A stretch of DNA of 64,000 nucleotides, taken from assembly GCA_963573305.1 (NCBI GenBank), contig OY754329.1, forward strand, positions 129,629,422-129,693,421, read 5' to 3'. The notes below the pieces were generated by a model, which worked only from the letters and a program-made list of their open reading frames with translations, did not search any database and was not told where the DNA came from. The DNA is from Pyrrhosoma nymphula (taxonomy: Eukaryota > Arthropoda > Insecta > Odonata > Coenagrionidae). Position numbers and translations under genes: made by a program. This document shows positions 24,454-34,014 of this stretch, one piece after another. How positions within the stretch are numbered: the first letter of the stretch is position 1; the number at the start of each line of letters is the position of its first letter.

Positions 24454-25176
24454 TTGGAAAGTACGGTACTCGGTCCAGAGGGCCAAGTGTCGTGCCCTGC
24501 AGCGGTGGGAGCCCCTGCGGTCGTCATCACACGAAATCCTTGCTCAGAAAATAATGCAGCAGAGGAAAAGAAGAGGAACGAAACTATAAGAATAGGTACG
24601 TGGAATTTTAGGACTAAGCTGAGGGCGGAGAAGCTAGTGAAAATAAAGCAAGAAATGGAGAGGGTGGGTGTAGACATCATGGGTCTGGGTGAATTGAGAT
24701 GGAAAGAGAGAGGGGACTACTGGAAAGATGGCTTTAGAATGATTGTTAGTGGAAGGAATGAAATTCAGCGCGGAGTTGCATTCGTAATGAATAGGAAAAT
24801 AGGTAGAAAAGTAGTGTATGCAGAACAGGGGAGAGATAGAATAAAAGCCGTGGAACTAAAGGCAGATCCAACGAATTAAGTTATAATACAGGTTTAAATG
24901 CCAACCTCTAATCATAAAGAGGAGGAGGTAGACAGGAAATACGATCAGCTAGAGGAAATAAATGGTAGGATACTTGGGAGTAAGCACTTAGTAGTAATGT
25001 GGGATTGGAACACAGTGGTGGGTGAAGGACGAGATGGTCGGGAGGTGGGCCATTACGGGCTAGGAGGGAGAAACGACCGCGGCGAGAAAACTGTGGATTT
25101 GTGCCGTAGAAATAATCTAGTAATTACAAATACATGGTTCAGACATCATCCTCGACGTAGGTACACTTGGAAGTAG
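24454..25176 (+). pseudogene. Endonuclease domain of LINE B copy 3
   Basis: Frame 24454-24879 carries RIGTWNFRTKL and LGELRWKERGDYW, and 24898-25176 carries MWDWNTVVGEGRDG and WFRHHPRRRYTWK in the same reading frame. The TAA between them at 24877-24879 lies at the same codon as the TAA of copy 1 (DPxN-stop). The protein is cut by the hAT insertion directly after YTWK. Confidence 0.8.
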
Positions 25177-25966
25177 GCTTGTGCGATGACCGATTTTGGT
25201 CATCGATTTTCGATGAAAAAATTTCATCGAAATGTTTCGATGACGATGGCTGTCATCGATCATCGTATAGAGTGTACACGATGATCGATGACTATCGATG
25301 AATATCGATGATCGATGAATGTCGATGATCGATGAATGCCGATGAATTAGGATGATCGATGACTCTCGATGAACTGAGCAGTAGTGATGAGCGATATATC
25401 GCTGTGATTGAATCACCGATACTGAAAAGTAGCAATCACAGCCTGTGACTAAATAATCGAAATCACTGTGACTGTGAATTCGGTGAATTTTGCCGATTTA
25501 GCTCAGGCTGCCACCGCTGCTACCAACTGCACCAGTGCAACCAACGAATACAATGCTACCACTGCTACTGCGTATTAACTGTGATTGAACGTGATCGCTA
25601 CTTCTGTATCGTCTACCACAAACTTGAGGAAAAACATGAATTACAAACATCCCACTGTGGCCCTGCCATCTTCCTCAAGGCGCAATAGCTGGGGTGATTA
25701 TACTTTATACATACATTTTAGATCTAAGGCGTTCAAATGAATGAAAAAAAAAGAAGAAAAATTAGTGATATAAGGATATTGATATTCCTCATCGATGGTT
25801 CTCATCGACTCATCGACATCGATGATTCGCATCGACTCATCGGCATCGATGATTCTCATCGACATCGATGGTCGATGACATTCATCGTCATCGATTACAA
25901 AATCGCACCGCGATGACTAAAATCATCGTCGATGACTTCGATTAATCGACTCATCGCACAAGCCTA
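25174..25966. mobile_element. hAT-type non-autonomous element with foldback ends
   Basis: Perfect inverted ends TAGGCTTGTGCGATGA and TCATCGCACAAGCCTA bound 793 bp. Target duplication is CTTGGAAG (25166-25173) and CTAGGAAG (25967-25974), seven of eight matching, consistent with hAT. Both subterminal regions are built of many copies of TCATCGA/TCGATGA-type words (25190-25375 and 25790-25950). No transposase is present. The middle (25380-25680) has a Thr/Cys-codon-rich low-complexity tract but no recognised gene. Confidence 0.85.
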
Positions 25967-27187
25967 CTAGGAAGAAGCCGGGAGACACACATAGGTTCCA
26001 GATAGATTATATAATGGTTCGTCACAGATACACGAAAAGTGTTAAAAACTCGCATTCTTACCCAGGAGCAGATGCAGACACACACCACAACTTATTAATC
26101 ATGAAATGTCGGGTAAAACTTAAAAAGATAAGAATGGGAAGGAGGGTACGAAAGTAGAATACGGGGGCATTAACTGGGGCAATGAAGAAGAAGTATCGGG
26201 AGAAGGTGGATGAGATAATGAGTGAGGAAAATGGAGTTGGATCAGTGGAAAATAAATGGAGAAGTTAGAAAAATGGAATTGTAGAAGCGGTGAAAGCAAC
26301 GGTAGGCGTAGTGAGTGTAACTAAAATTAGAAAACCGTGGATCACGAAGGTGATGATAAGGGAGATGCAAGAGAGAAAGAAATATAAGAGCGTAAACTCA
26401 GAGCGCGGCAAGAGAAAATACCGAGAATTAAATAAGAAGCTTAGAAGAGGAACAAAGAAAGCGAGAGAGGCGTGGTGGAGAGAACAGATCGACTCGTTAG
26501 AGAAATACCAAAAAGAGGGAAGAGCAGATACATTATATAGGAAAGTAAAGGAACTGACGGGTGGCAATAGGGAAGGGGAATTTATAACGATAAGAGACAA
26601 GACGGGAAAGGTGACGACATGTTCGGGTTTAGGAGAGGAACGGGAACGCGAGACGCTATAGTGGTATTGAGGACGCTAGTAGAGAAAAACCTAGAGTATG
26701 GGAAGGATGTTTTTGCTTGCTTCGTCGATTTTGAGAAAATATTTGATCGTGTGACATGGATGATATTAATGATGAATAAAAATGTGTGTTGAATAAATTT
26801 GGGTTCGATTTGAGGGACAGGTGTCTGATTCGGAATTTGTATATGAACCAGACGGCGCAGGTTAGGGTAGCCGATGGAGAAACGGGATGGGCCACGATAG
26901 GACGGGGAGTGCGGCAGGTCTGCCCACTATCGCCGTTGCTTTTTAACGTGTATTCAGAAGAAATGATAAGGGAGTCATGGGGGAAGGAGGAGGTAGGAAT
27001 AAAGGTAAGAGGGGAGCTGATAAAAACAGTGAGATTTGCAGATGATCAAGCATTGGTTAGTAAGTCTGCCAAGGGGTTACAGTCAATGGTGAATGCGTTA
27101 GAGTTGCAGTGCGAAAGGTATGGGATGAAGATCAACCAAAAGAATAGGGAAGTAATGAGATTTTCCAGTAGTTAGAAGGCGGGGCTG

Positions 27188-27552
27188 TACAGACAGCGTT
27201 ACGCAGCAGTTAAACGAATTAGGCTGGGAGCCGCTAGAGACTCGGAGGCTGCGCGCTCGGCTTAGATTACTTGAGCAATTGAGAATAGATATCTTTCAGA
27301 GCGACACGGAGAACATCATATTAGAACCCCACTATATTTCCAGGTCCGACAGAAACGATAAATTAAGAGAGATATTTTGTCGAACGGATAGTTATGGGAA
27401 TTCGTTTTTCCCCCGAACAATAAGGGACTTTAATAAATACATGGCCTAATTTAATTTGAGCGTTTCCTTTTTTTATGTAAACGGCTGGTGTCCTAACACC
27501 CCCCGCCACACGAGTATTGAGGCGGCTTGCTGGGTAGTATGTAGATGTAGAT
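27188..27552 (+). mobile_element. CR1/Jockey-like LINE 3' fragment nested in LINE B copy 3
   Basis: The frame ending at 27449 encodes LEQLRIDIFQSDTENIILEP, then DSYGNSFFPRTIRDFN, the standard C-terminal end of Jockey/CR1-type ORF2 proteins. The 3' UTR has CACCCCCCGCCACACG and GGCGGCTTGCTGGGTA and ends in GTAGATGTAGAT, a hexamer-type tail. The LINE B sequence resumes directly after. The tail resembles those of the copies at 10775 and 12888. Confidence 0.75.
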
Positions 27553-27668
27553 AATGGTGGGAGGGCAGAAGATAGAGCAGGTAGAGCAGTTCACATATCT
27601 GGGTAGTATTTTGGAGGAGAATAGGTGTAGTGTTAAGGACATCAGATATAGAATGCGCTCACTAAAAA

Positions 27669-28111
27669 GCATTAAGAATAAAATTAAAAATAAAAAAGCA
27701 ATAAAAAGATGAAAATAATAATGAATAGACTCCTAAATTTAGTGAGGTAAAATATACCAAATCGCATTTTATTCGACAGACAGATCCTGTATTTTATTTT
27801 TTTTTAATCTCTAACCTACCTCCCTCAATCATCAGCTGTTTACATATTTTACAAGAAAAAAGTTCAAGATTACCTGCATTATGATATGGCAACGAGAAAA
27901 ATGATGTATTATAGTACTCGATTTCATGTTTATGTAAGTTGAATTCGAAGACGACCATATTATTCGATACAAGGTTGTATAACCTCTCATCCACGAGAGT
28001 TCAGTATTGGACGAACGTTAGTGTAGGGGTCTTTCGGGGATACACACCATAGATCTTTTTTTCTCTAATGAAGGGTAATTTAACACTTAACATCATGATT
28101 TTCGATTACAG
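27669..28111. other. Upstream of the cuticle exon; no exon 1 identified
   Basis: AT-rich. RR-2 cuticle genes usually have a very short first exon coding the start of the signal peptide. I could not find a convincing candidate here, and no TATA box could be tied to one. Confidence 0.4.
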
Positions 28112-28414
28112 GCCCACCCAAAATACAGCTTTGACTATGGTGTGAGCGACCACAAGACCGGAGACCAGAAGAGCCAGTGGGAGACAAACGACGGAGACGT
28201 GTTTAAGGGTGCTTACAGCCTCCACGAAGCCGACGGAACCGTCAGTGTTGTCGAGTACACCGCCGACAAGCACAACGGATTCAACGCCGTCATCAAGAGA
28301 CAGGGTAATGCTGTGCACCCGCACCACTACGTTCCACTCTATCACCACGGAGGATACGCCGGCGCTCACCTCGGAGCTTACAGCCAGGGTCACTACGGTG
28401 GCTCCACTTACTAA
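28112..28414 (+). CDS. RR-2 cuticular protein, main exon (C-terminal tail lost)
   Basis: A structural protein of hard cuticle that binds chitin. The exon follows a consensus acceptor (TTTTCGATTACAG) and opens with AHPKYSFDYGVSDHKTGDQK, then SQWETNDGDVFKGAYSLHEA and DGTVSVVEYTADKHNGFNAV, the complete extended RR-2 consensus. It ends in a His/Gly/Tyr-rich segment and TAA at 28412-28414. The signal-peptide exon is not seen, so the start is an exon boundary. The TAA looks secondary: the following 140 bp still encode GHGVAAYSLGGHHYGVYGAG in a shifted frame up to TAG at 28555-28557, and the sibling copy has a Tyr codon where this copy has TAA. The chitin-binding domain is intact, so it may still work. 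Confidence 0.8.
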   Translation, partial: AHPKYSFDYGVSDHKTGDQKSQWETNDGDVFKGAYSLHEADGTVSVVEYTADKHNGFNAVIKRQGNAVHPHHYVPLYHHGGYAGAHLGAYSQGHYGGSTY

Positions 28415-28557
28415 GCAAACGGCAAAGCATAGCCATCGGCCACGGAGTAGCTGCTTATAGCTTGGGTGGACACCACTACGGTGTATATGGAGCTGGCTAT
28501 GGAGGACAATACGGAAGACACTACGGAGCTACAACGTCTTACGGCAAACGAAAATAG
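28415..28557 (+). pseudogene. Orphaned Gly/Tyr-rich tail of the cuticle exon
   Basis: In the frame two bases on from the upstream exon, this stretch encodes AIGHGVAAYSLGGHHYGVYG and ends RHYGATTSYGKRK-stop. The matching stretch of copy 2 reads ANGNSNAIGHGVAAYGYGGY. A nonsense change (TAC to TAA) and a one-base loss at about 28425 separate it from the main exon. Confidence 0.65.
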
Positions 28558-28616
28558 TCTCGCCCTTGCTCAAGGGGGATACCTATAATTTGTAACTATC
28601 ACAATGTATTTTGTTT

Positions 28617-28682
28617 AATACGACCAGTTTCATCGTATAGGCGACCTGAAGATATCGCCTATGCGATGAAACCGGTCGTATT
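28617..28682. repeat. Near-perfect hairpin downstream of the cuticle exon
   Basis: Two arms of about 29 bp (AATACGACCAGTTTCATCGT... and its partner ending ...ACCGGTCGTATT) match with about three mismatches around a short loop near 28649. It lies 60 bp after the end of the cuticle tail and could be in its 3' UTR, or be a small foldback element. Confidence 0.8.
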
Positions 28683-28689
28683 GAATAAA

Positions 28690-29611
28690 GTTAATTGTGA
28701 AATTTACAAAATTTGCATTGATTCTGTTCTTTCTGAATGCTTAAGATTTGGCAATTAAATACTAGTTTAAGCTTTAGGGTGCAAATATGAGAGTTTAAAC
28801 CCATCTTTTACTATTGCCAAGAGTTCATGAAGCAGTTAAAATTCAAAATAATGTAACTAAATAACCTAACTGAAACCAGTTTCCAACAAAACCAATTATT
28901 AGTTTGTGCTAGGATACAGGCAGATCACGTCGATCGTGTGACGCAATGTGATTACTAATCCTAAGAAATACATATTTTTAACGGCAAAGAATCACAAGGA
29001 AAATAATTATCCTGTAAGGCAGTTCATTAATTATCTGAAGAAAAAGGAGAATCATAAAACTTAATGTACCCAATTCTTCACCTATCAAATTTGGATGAAT
29101 TGTCGTTAATTTGCATCCTCTGTTGGCTAAAAGATGAATTTATGAAATTAAATTATATTCAGCATCCTTGAACCCATAAAACCGAAGCTTTCACCAAAGC
29201 AAATCATCTGAAAAATAATCAAAGCTGAAAGAAGAATACCTTAGATAATGCCATAGAATTTCTTCTCTTATTTTGTATACGGATGAATTAAGACAATGGT
29301 AAGGCAACTGCATAATACGATGGTAAAAATTATGAATCTTAAAAAAATTGAGATTCACGATAGCTTTCATAAGAGAAAGTGCCAGTATAAGAGATGCCCA
29401 AACTTGATATTTGAAACAACCTACACTCGCAGAAAACTTCTAATTAATTATTTAAAGCTCGCAATTCGACGACAAAATGTACAATAGATTATTGCTTCTT
29501 GGAGTGCTTTCGTACTTGAATGCCATTGTTCAGGATGCTTACTCATGAGCATTTTTCCAAATAGATGAATCTATCTTAATTACTTCTAACGGATTATTTA
29601 TCTCACAACAG
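28690..29611. other. Intergenic between tandem cuticle exons
   Basis: AT-rich. A 63-codon frame at 29296-29487 has no known motif. An upstream exon for the second cuticle copy was not identified. Confidence 0.5.
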
Positions 29612-30040
29612 GCCCACCCAAAGTATAATTTCGACTACGGTGTAAGCGACCACAAAACAGGAGACCAGAAGAGCCAGTGGGAGGCCAGGGATGGAGACGA
29701 GGTCAAAGGTGCATACAGCCTCCACGAAGCCGACAGAACCCACAGTACACCGCCGAAAGGCACAACGGATACGACGCCGTTGTCAAGAGACAGGGCAAGG
29801 CCATGAACCCGCACCACTAGGCACCAGTCTATCACCACGGAGGTGCACACCTTCGAGCTCACGGCGCCGGTCACTACGATGGTGCCACTTCCTACGCCAA
29901 CGGCAACAGCAATGCCATCGGCCACGGAGTCGCTGCTTACGGCTATGGTGGATATGGAGCTAGCTATGGGAGGACACTATGGTGCTGCATCGTCTTATTG
30001 CAACAGAAACAGCGTCGCCCTGACCCACAGGGCCAGATAA
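29612..30040 (+). pseudogene. RR-2 cuticular protein exon, second copy, frameshifted
   Basis: Follows a matching acceptor (TTATCTCACAACAG) and opens AHPKYNFDYGVSDHKTGDQK, then SQWEARDGDEVKGAYSLHEA, nearly identical to the copy at 28112. After DRTHSTP about 10-11 bases present in copy 1 are missing, so the VVEYTADKHNG part of the chitin-binding domain is out of frame. A later CACTAC-to-CACTAG change adds a stop at 29818 in the tail frame. The tail (ANGNSNAIGHGVAAYGYGGY) is otherwise well kept. The pair is a tandem duplication about 1.5 kb apart. Confidence 0.8.
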
Positions 30041-30173
30041 CATCATATTACGAACTGTGAACGGGCTTTCATACCTGTTAACGCTATTATACCACTGCAA
30101 GTGTCCAGATTAAAAAATCATATTTATGCTTTAAATACCGCTGATATAAAATTATTATGCCGAGAGAAAAGTT

Positions 30174-30813
30174 TATACAGTAAATATGGAAAGGTAGAGA
30201 TCTACGGCCACTAATTTTAGAGTTAAAAAAACTCCAATAGCCGTAAAAGTTTCAGCGCCACACGTCAGGAAAGGCAACTGCCAAAAAACTAAAATATATA
30301 CCCGGTTAGCCTATCTGAGGTGGTTTACAGAAAGGTTAATTCCTCGTCAGTGACCAACCACAGGACACGTGCACTCAACCCAACAATGGTATCCTTTACT
30401 GGGCTGTTGGGGGCCCCGTTCAGGTTGCAGGGGTTATGATCACCATTCACGCTTTCTGTGATTATTTACTGGAATGGGATGCCGCGCCAAGAAAAATCAC
30501 AAGAGCAAACACCTCAACATTACGCAGAAAAGCACTCACTCACACTAACATAACTTCGGGTGAGAAACTCACTCAACAGAGCGTAACCAAAAAAAGGTAA
30601 AATAGGGACGACACAAAAAACTAGGGAAAGACGAGGGTGCGTGCCAGATACGCGTATTTCGGCCACGAGGTGGACCTTTTCAGTGAACTGAAGGGAAACA
30701 AGCACTTGCAACCCAAGGTTGTAAGTGAATCAGGAAGAGGACAAACGTTCTATAAATACGATTATGGAGAAGAGGGCTGGGGGCAGGGGAGAACCATTGC
30801 CGAGAGAAAAGTT
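30174..30813. mobile_element. Insertion with 16-bp target duplication, type unknown
   Basis: TGCCGAGAGAAAAGTT occurs on both sides (30158-30173 and 30798-30813), and the paralogous block at 17096-17115 has only one version. A precise 16-bp duplication points to target-primed or similar insertion. The insert has a Pol II-like TATAAATA at about 30754 but no recognisable ORF, poly(A) or terminal inverted repeat. Confidence 0.6.
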
Positions 30814-31772
30814 GTTGCATATTCATGTGATTGGTAACGATACACAAACAATCACGGGAGTTTTACAGCTCCGAAAAACAGACTGCAACTTCCGAAATGT
30901 ATCAATTGATTTAAATGGGTGAAAGGTATAATTATGCGCAATTAATTAGAGAACAATCTTATATTGAGCAATTCAAATTTCTCTCAATTTATTTATAACG
31001 AATCGGGAAATAGCGAGAAGGGCCTGAGGATCATATGGTAAGTATTACACAAAGGTCGAAATGAAATAGGGTAACCGAACGGTATCGCCGGCATTTGACG
31101 TCAAAATGCCCTTTTCATTCGTACCGCTCGAAACTAGGCACTACCGCCACGTTTGCCGACGAAATCACACCCCGAAAATCGAGAGAAGTCATGAGGGGAA
31201 GGTGAGAGCGTGGACGGGTCATTCAGAGAGTCCGCGTCAACTCATACAATCAGCGCAGTTTGAATCACTCTTCTTCGGCAACGCACAAGAAAGTATTTTT
31301 CAATGGAGGTTCGCAATGGCGATTCAATGGCTCTTGGAAGTGGCTGCACGTGAAGCACAATGATCCTAGCTGTTGCGATTGTTACTGAACGCGTAAGGAA
31401 CCGAAGAGCGGCAATTTAGGGTGACACTAGGAAAAAGCACCGAGAAGTTTCTAATTGTTTCCCTCTTCGTCGGACTCAGCTCAAAATAAATTATTCCCTA
31501 GCCACTTATTTTGTCCACAAAATTGGTTAATACGTCTCGCAACGGGTAGAAGTGCCTGAATACTTCCTATTAATAGTCAATTCTACACCAATCTTTCAAC
31601 TGTGACCTTCGTCATCAGCGCTGGTCGACATACGAGGTCTCCACCAGACGGCTTCACTGCCGCTGTTTCATTTTAAATGTGTCAGTATATGATTTTTTGT
31701 GTTGATTGTAAGTGTAAACATACATTCTGCGATAATACCTAAAATAGTAAAGTAAAGGTCTAAACGTGGCTT

Positions 31773-33272
31773 CCCAGGCAGAACTCATACGTGCCAGACA
31801 CGTCTAAATGACGTCATGTCTAGAAACGGTCTCAAGACCATGTTCGAAAAATCCGACAACATGTTCTTGGCTATGACCAATCCAAGACGTAATTTCATTG
31901 GTCTAGAAGACATCTGAGTAAAGAAAATCAAGATTTAGAAGACATCAACAGATAAAAATATTTTAAGAGAAATCATTCACTTTGAATGCGCTATTGCGTG
32001 ATGGCACGCTATAGTGCGTTATATTATACTACCTCGTATCTACCTAACGTTTTAGTAACTACATCGCATAATCAGTAACCCTACAACTCTACGCACCTAT
32101 TCTCGCACCCATTTTTGAAGTATCGGCGTTGCGAGAAAGTCTTATATATGGTCACTTCCGTGGATAAACGTGACTTCGAGAACAATAATTATTAAATGAT
32201 AAATCCGTGATAGTTTGATGAAATACCATAACATCTCCATAAGTGACGTCAATAGGAGACGATCACAGTTATTTGGCATTAATTAATGCCAAATAACTGT
32301 TATCGTCACCTATATTGTCACATAGTTTGAATATAAATGCAATATTACTGTGAATAAACAAGATTTTCCCAATTCCCGCACGTTAGCTTCAGCGTCGTAG
32401 CTAGGGGCTAGCCAGGCGGGCGGCTACCAGGGACGCAACCCTCAGGGGGCGCATTTTGCAGACCCACAACCTGCGGGCCGCTGGGGCACAGGCACACAAA
32501 ATTAAAACATGATGCTAGCTCACATAAAAAACTTGTCTGGCACAGTGCAAATATTTTATGACGTTTTTAAGAGCTTTTGAAAGCGTAAAGGCAAAAATAT
32601 TTTTTGATAGGCGCGAACATTTCCAAGTGCAAAATCGTATGAATAAATAAAATAAAAATATGTTCTTCAGATACAAGTGCAATCGTTTCCAAAGCTCATG
32701 AATCGCATTTTAAACGATATTTTGGGAGATGTATCGACATTAGGCACTCAAAGCCACTTGAAAATTGATACGCATCAGAGCGAATATTTCTAAATAAAAA
32801 AAAAGTCCACAAAGAGCAACAAAATTGTTCCCCCAACTACGAGTTAAATGACTCCCAAGTTCATAAAATGCATTTTTTGCGTCATTTTCGGAGATGCATC
32901 GACATCGGCTGCCATTGCGATTGCGATCGTCGACGGCCAATATTGGCTAAACACCGGTAATACGTTCAATACTGCTTGGGGAGGTCCTGAAGACTTATAC
33001 GAGGACGTCTTCAAGACCTCTAAAAATGAAGTTAAATACCACCGGTAAATAAAGCTGTGAATCTTATTAAGTTCAAAATAAATAGCAAAAAAAGATTCAT
33101 GTATCAAAGAACACATACTGGCACGGTATAATACCTACTTGTCACCAAGATTTCTAGACATAAGTTGCGGTGGTCTTTTTTTGGTCTTCCATGACCAAAT
33201 TTTGCCTTCGACCAAATTACGACCATTCAGGCGCCTTAAAGACGTTTTCACGACGTCACCTTTCCACTTGGG
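31773..33272. mobile_element. Non-autonomous DNA transposon, CCCA(A/G)G ends, copy 1
   Basis: The insert spans exactly 1500 bp from CCCAGGCAGAAC to CACTTGGG, and paralogous block 1 copy A lacks it. The ends resemble the ends of the element at 62325-63570 (CCCAAGTAGCAA). An internal stretch (about 32140-32400) also matches 62840-63060 of that element (CCGTGATAGTTTGA, ATTAATTAAT, GAATAAACAA). No transposase found; 32848-33048 has an open frame without known motif. Confidence 0.6.
32249..32314. repeat. Long palindrome inside the 1500-bp element
   Basis: The central 36 bp (32265-32300, ACAGTTATTTGGCATTAA and its reverse complement) form a perfect palindrome with no spacer. The symmetry continues outward with a few mismatches to about 33 bp per arm. 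Confidence 0.9.
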
Positions 33273-33441
33273 TTTCCAGGATCAATAAATTTCGCACGGA
33301 TTCTCTCAAACGATTAACGCATGTGCTAATGCATATTCATGAACGCTGAACTATGATCAAAATTCTGATCAAAATAAACCACTGTGAGTGGAGTCTACGA
33401 CTTCCGGAGAGAAAGATTCCTTCTGTTTCGGAAAAAATACG

Positions 33442-33690
33442 TGTAAGCTGGGTGTCCACTACGAGAGTTTTCTCTCTCGAGAGCTTCTATCGAGAGTAAC
33501 TCGCCAATGTAAACGGTGCTGAGAGAACTCTCCGAGAGTTAGGCCAACTCTCAGATAGTTACTGAGAGGAAGATCTCGCGAAAAAAGGTATCCAGACGAC
33601 ACACCCTTCGTCTTACTCTCCGAGAGCGTCTAACCCAAACTCTCAAGGAGCTTCACGTGTCCCGACAGTTTCTGTACTCTCGGAGAGTTT
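33442..33690. promoter_or_regulatory. Cluster of CTCTCGGAGAG-type palindromes at a Harbinger-like end
   Basis: The words CTCTCGAGAG, CTCTCCGAGAG and CTCTCGGAGAG occur repeatedly in both orientations over 250 bp, right after a GGGTGTCCACTACG start that could be the terminal inverted repeat. Such arrays often serve as transposase-binding sites. No protein evidence for that here. Confidence 0.45.
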
Positions 33691-33694
33691 AACT

Positions 33695-33940
33695 GTGTCG
33701 GACGCACCCCGTGAGGAGTCCTCAAAGAAGGCCAGAAAATGGACAACCCAGGAAGTGAATAAGCTGATCAGTATGTACGAAGATAGGCCGTATTTATGGG
33801 ACGTCTTCTCGTCCGATTATAAAAATCGAGAAAAAAGGGCCAATAGAATAGAAGAAATCGCTGCATTTTCCAAAACAAGCGGAGCTGAAATAACAAGGAA
33901 GCTTCATAATCTACGAAATCAGGTTAAGTGTCATTATTAA
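33695..33940 (+). CDS. MADF/Myb-like protein of a PIF/Harbinger element, first exon
   Basis: PIF/Harbinger elements encode, besides the transposase, a DNA-binding protein with a MADF/Myb-type domain that brings the transposase to the ends. Here SKKARKWTTQEVNKLISMYE is followed by RPYLWDVFSSDYKNREKRAN and EITRKLHNLRNQ, the usual three-helix pattern with Trp and Tyr in place. The frame carries on past a plausible donor (AATCAGGTTAAGT at 33917) to a stop at 33938. Upstream coding, if any, is not evident. The second exon is probably the frame at 34497. Confidence 0.65.
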   Translation: MSDAPREESSKKARKWTTQEVNKLISMYEDRPYLWDVFSSDYKNREKRANRIEEIAAFSKTSGAEITRKLHNLRNQVKCHY

Positions 33941-33975
33941 ATATAAATGAAAATCATAAATAAAAATAAATTAAA

Positions 33976-34014
33976 TGTGCGAGTGAATCCACTTCGGGTG
34001 GATTCACTCGCACA
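33976..34014. repeat. Perfect 17-bp hairpin
   Basis: TGTGCGAGTGAATCCAC and its exact reverse complement flank a 5-nt loop (TTCGG). It lies in the presumed intron of the MADF gene. Confidence 0.9.

Larger units (their letters stand above)
24160..27668 (+). mobile_element. RTE-like LINE family B, copy 3, with two nested insertions
   Basis: The 5' UTR (CTTGGGCTACAACATTGTCG) matches copy 1. The endonuclease begins RIGTWNFRTKLRAEKL and has the same in-frame TAA (24877) as copy 1. A hAT element interrupts the PRRRYTWK phrase at 25174. The linker continues at 25975 (KVDEIM, KIRKPWITKVMIREMQER). A deletion then joins the linker to the RT around 26615, and the RT follows with DLRDRCLIRNLYMNQTAQV and a VRFADD box. 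A CR1-like fragment sits at 27188-27552. The LINE resumes at 27553 and stops near 27668, before the usual 3' end. Confidence 0.85.
30067..33435 (+). repeat. Duplicated non-coding block 1, copy B, with two insertions
   Basis: Matches 16998-18285. After removal of the insert at 30174-30813 and the element at 31773-33272, about 1.23 kb remains, close to the 1.29 kb of copy A. Confidence 0.8.

Noticed and set aside
25485..25580. Cys/Thr codon run resembling a small cysteine-rich peptide
   Set aside because: No start, signal peptide or conserved frame, and it lies inside a non-autonomous hAT element.
29635..29925. Minus-strand frame of 96 codons rich in Val and Ser, and the similar one at 28106-28393
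   Set aside because: Antisense shadows of the cuticle exons, caused by their codon composition.
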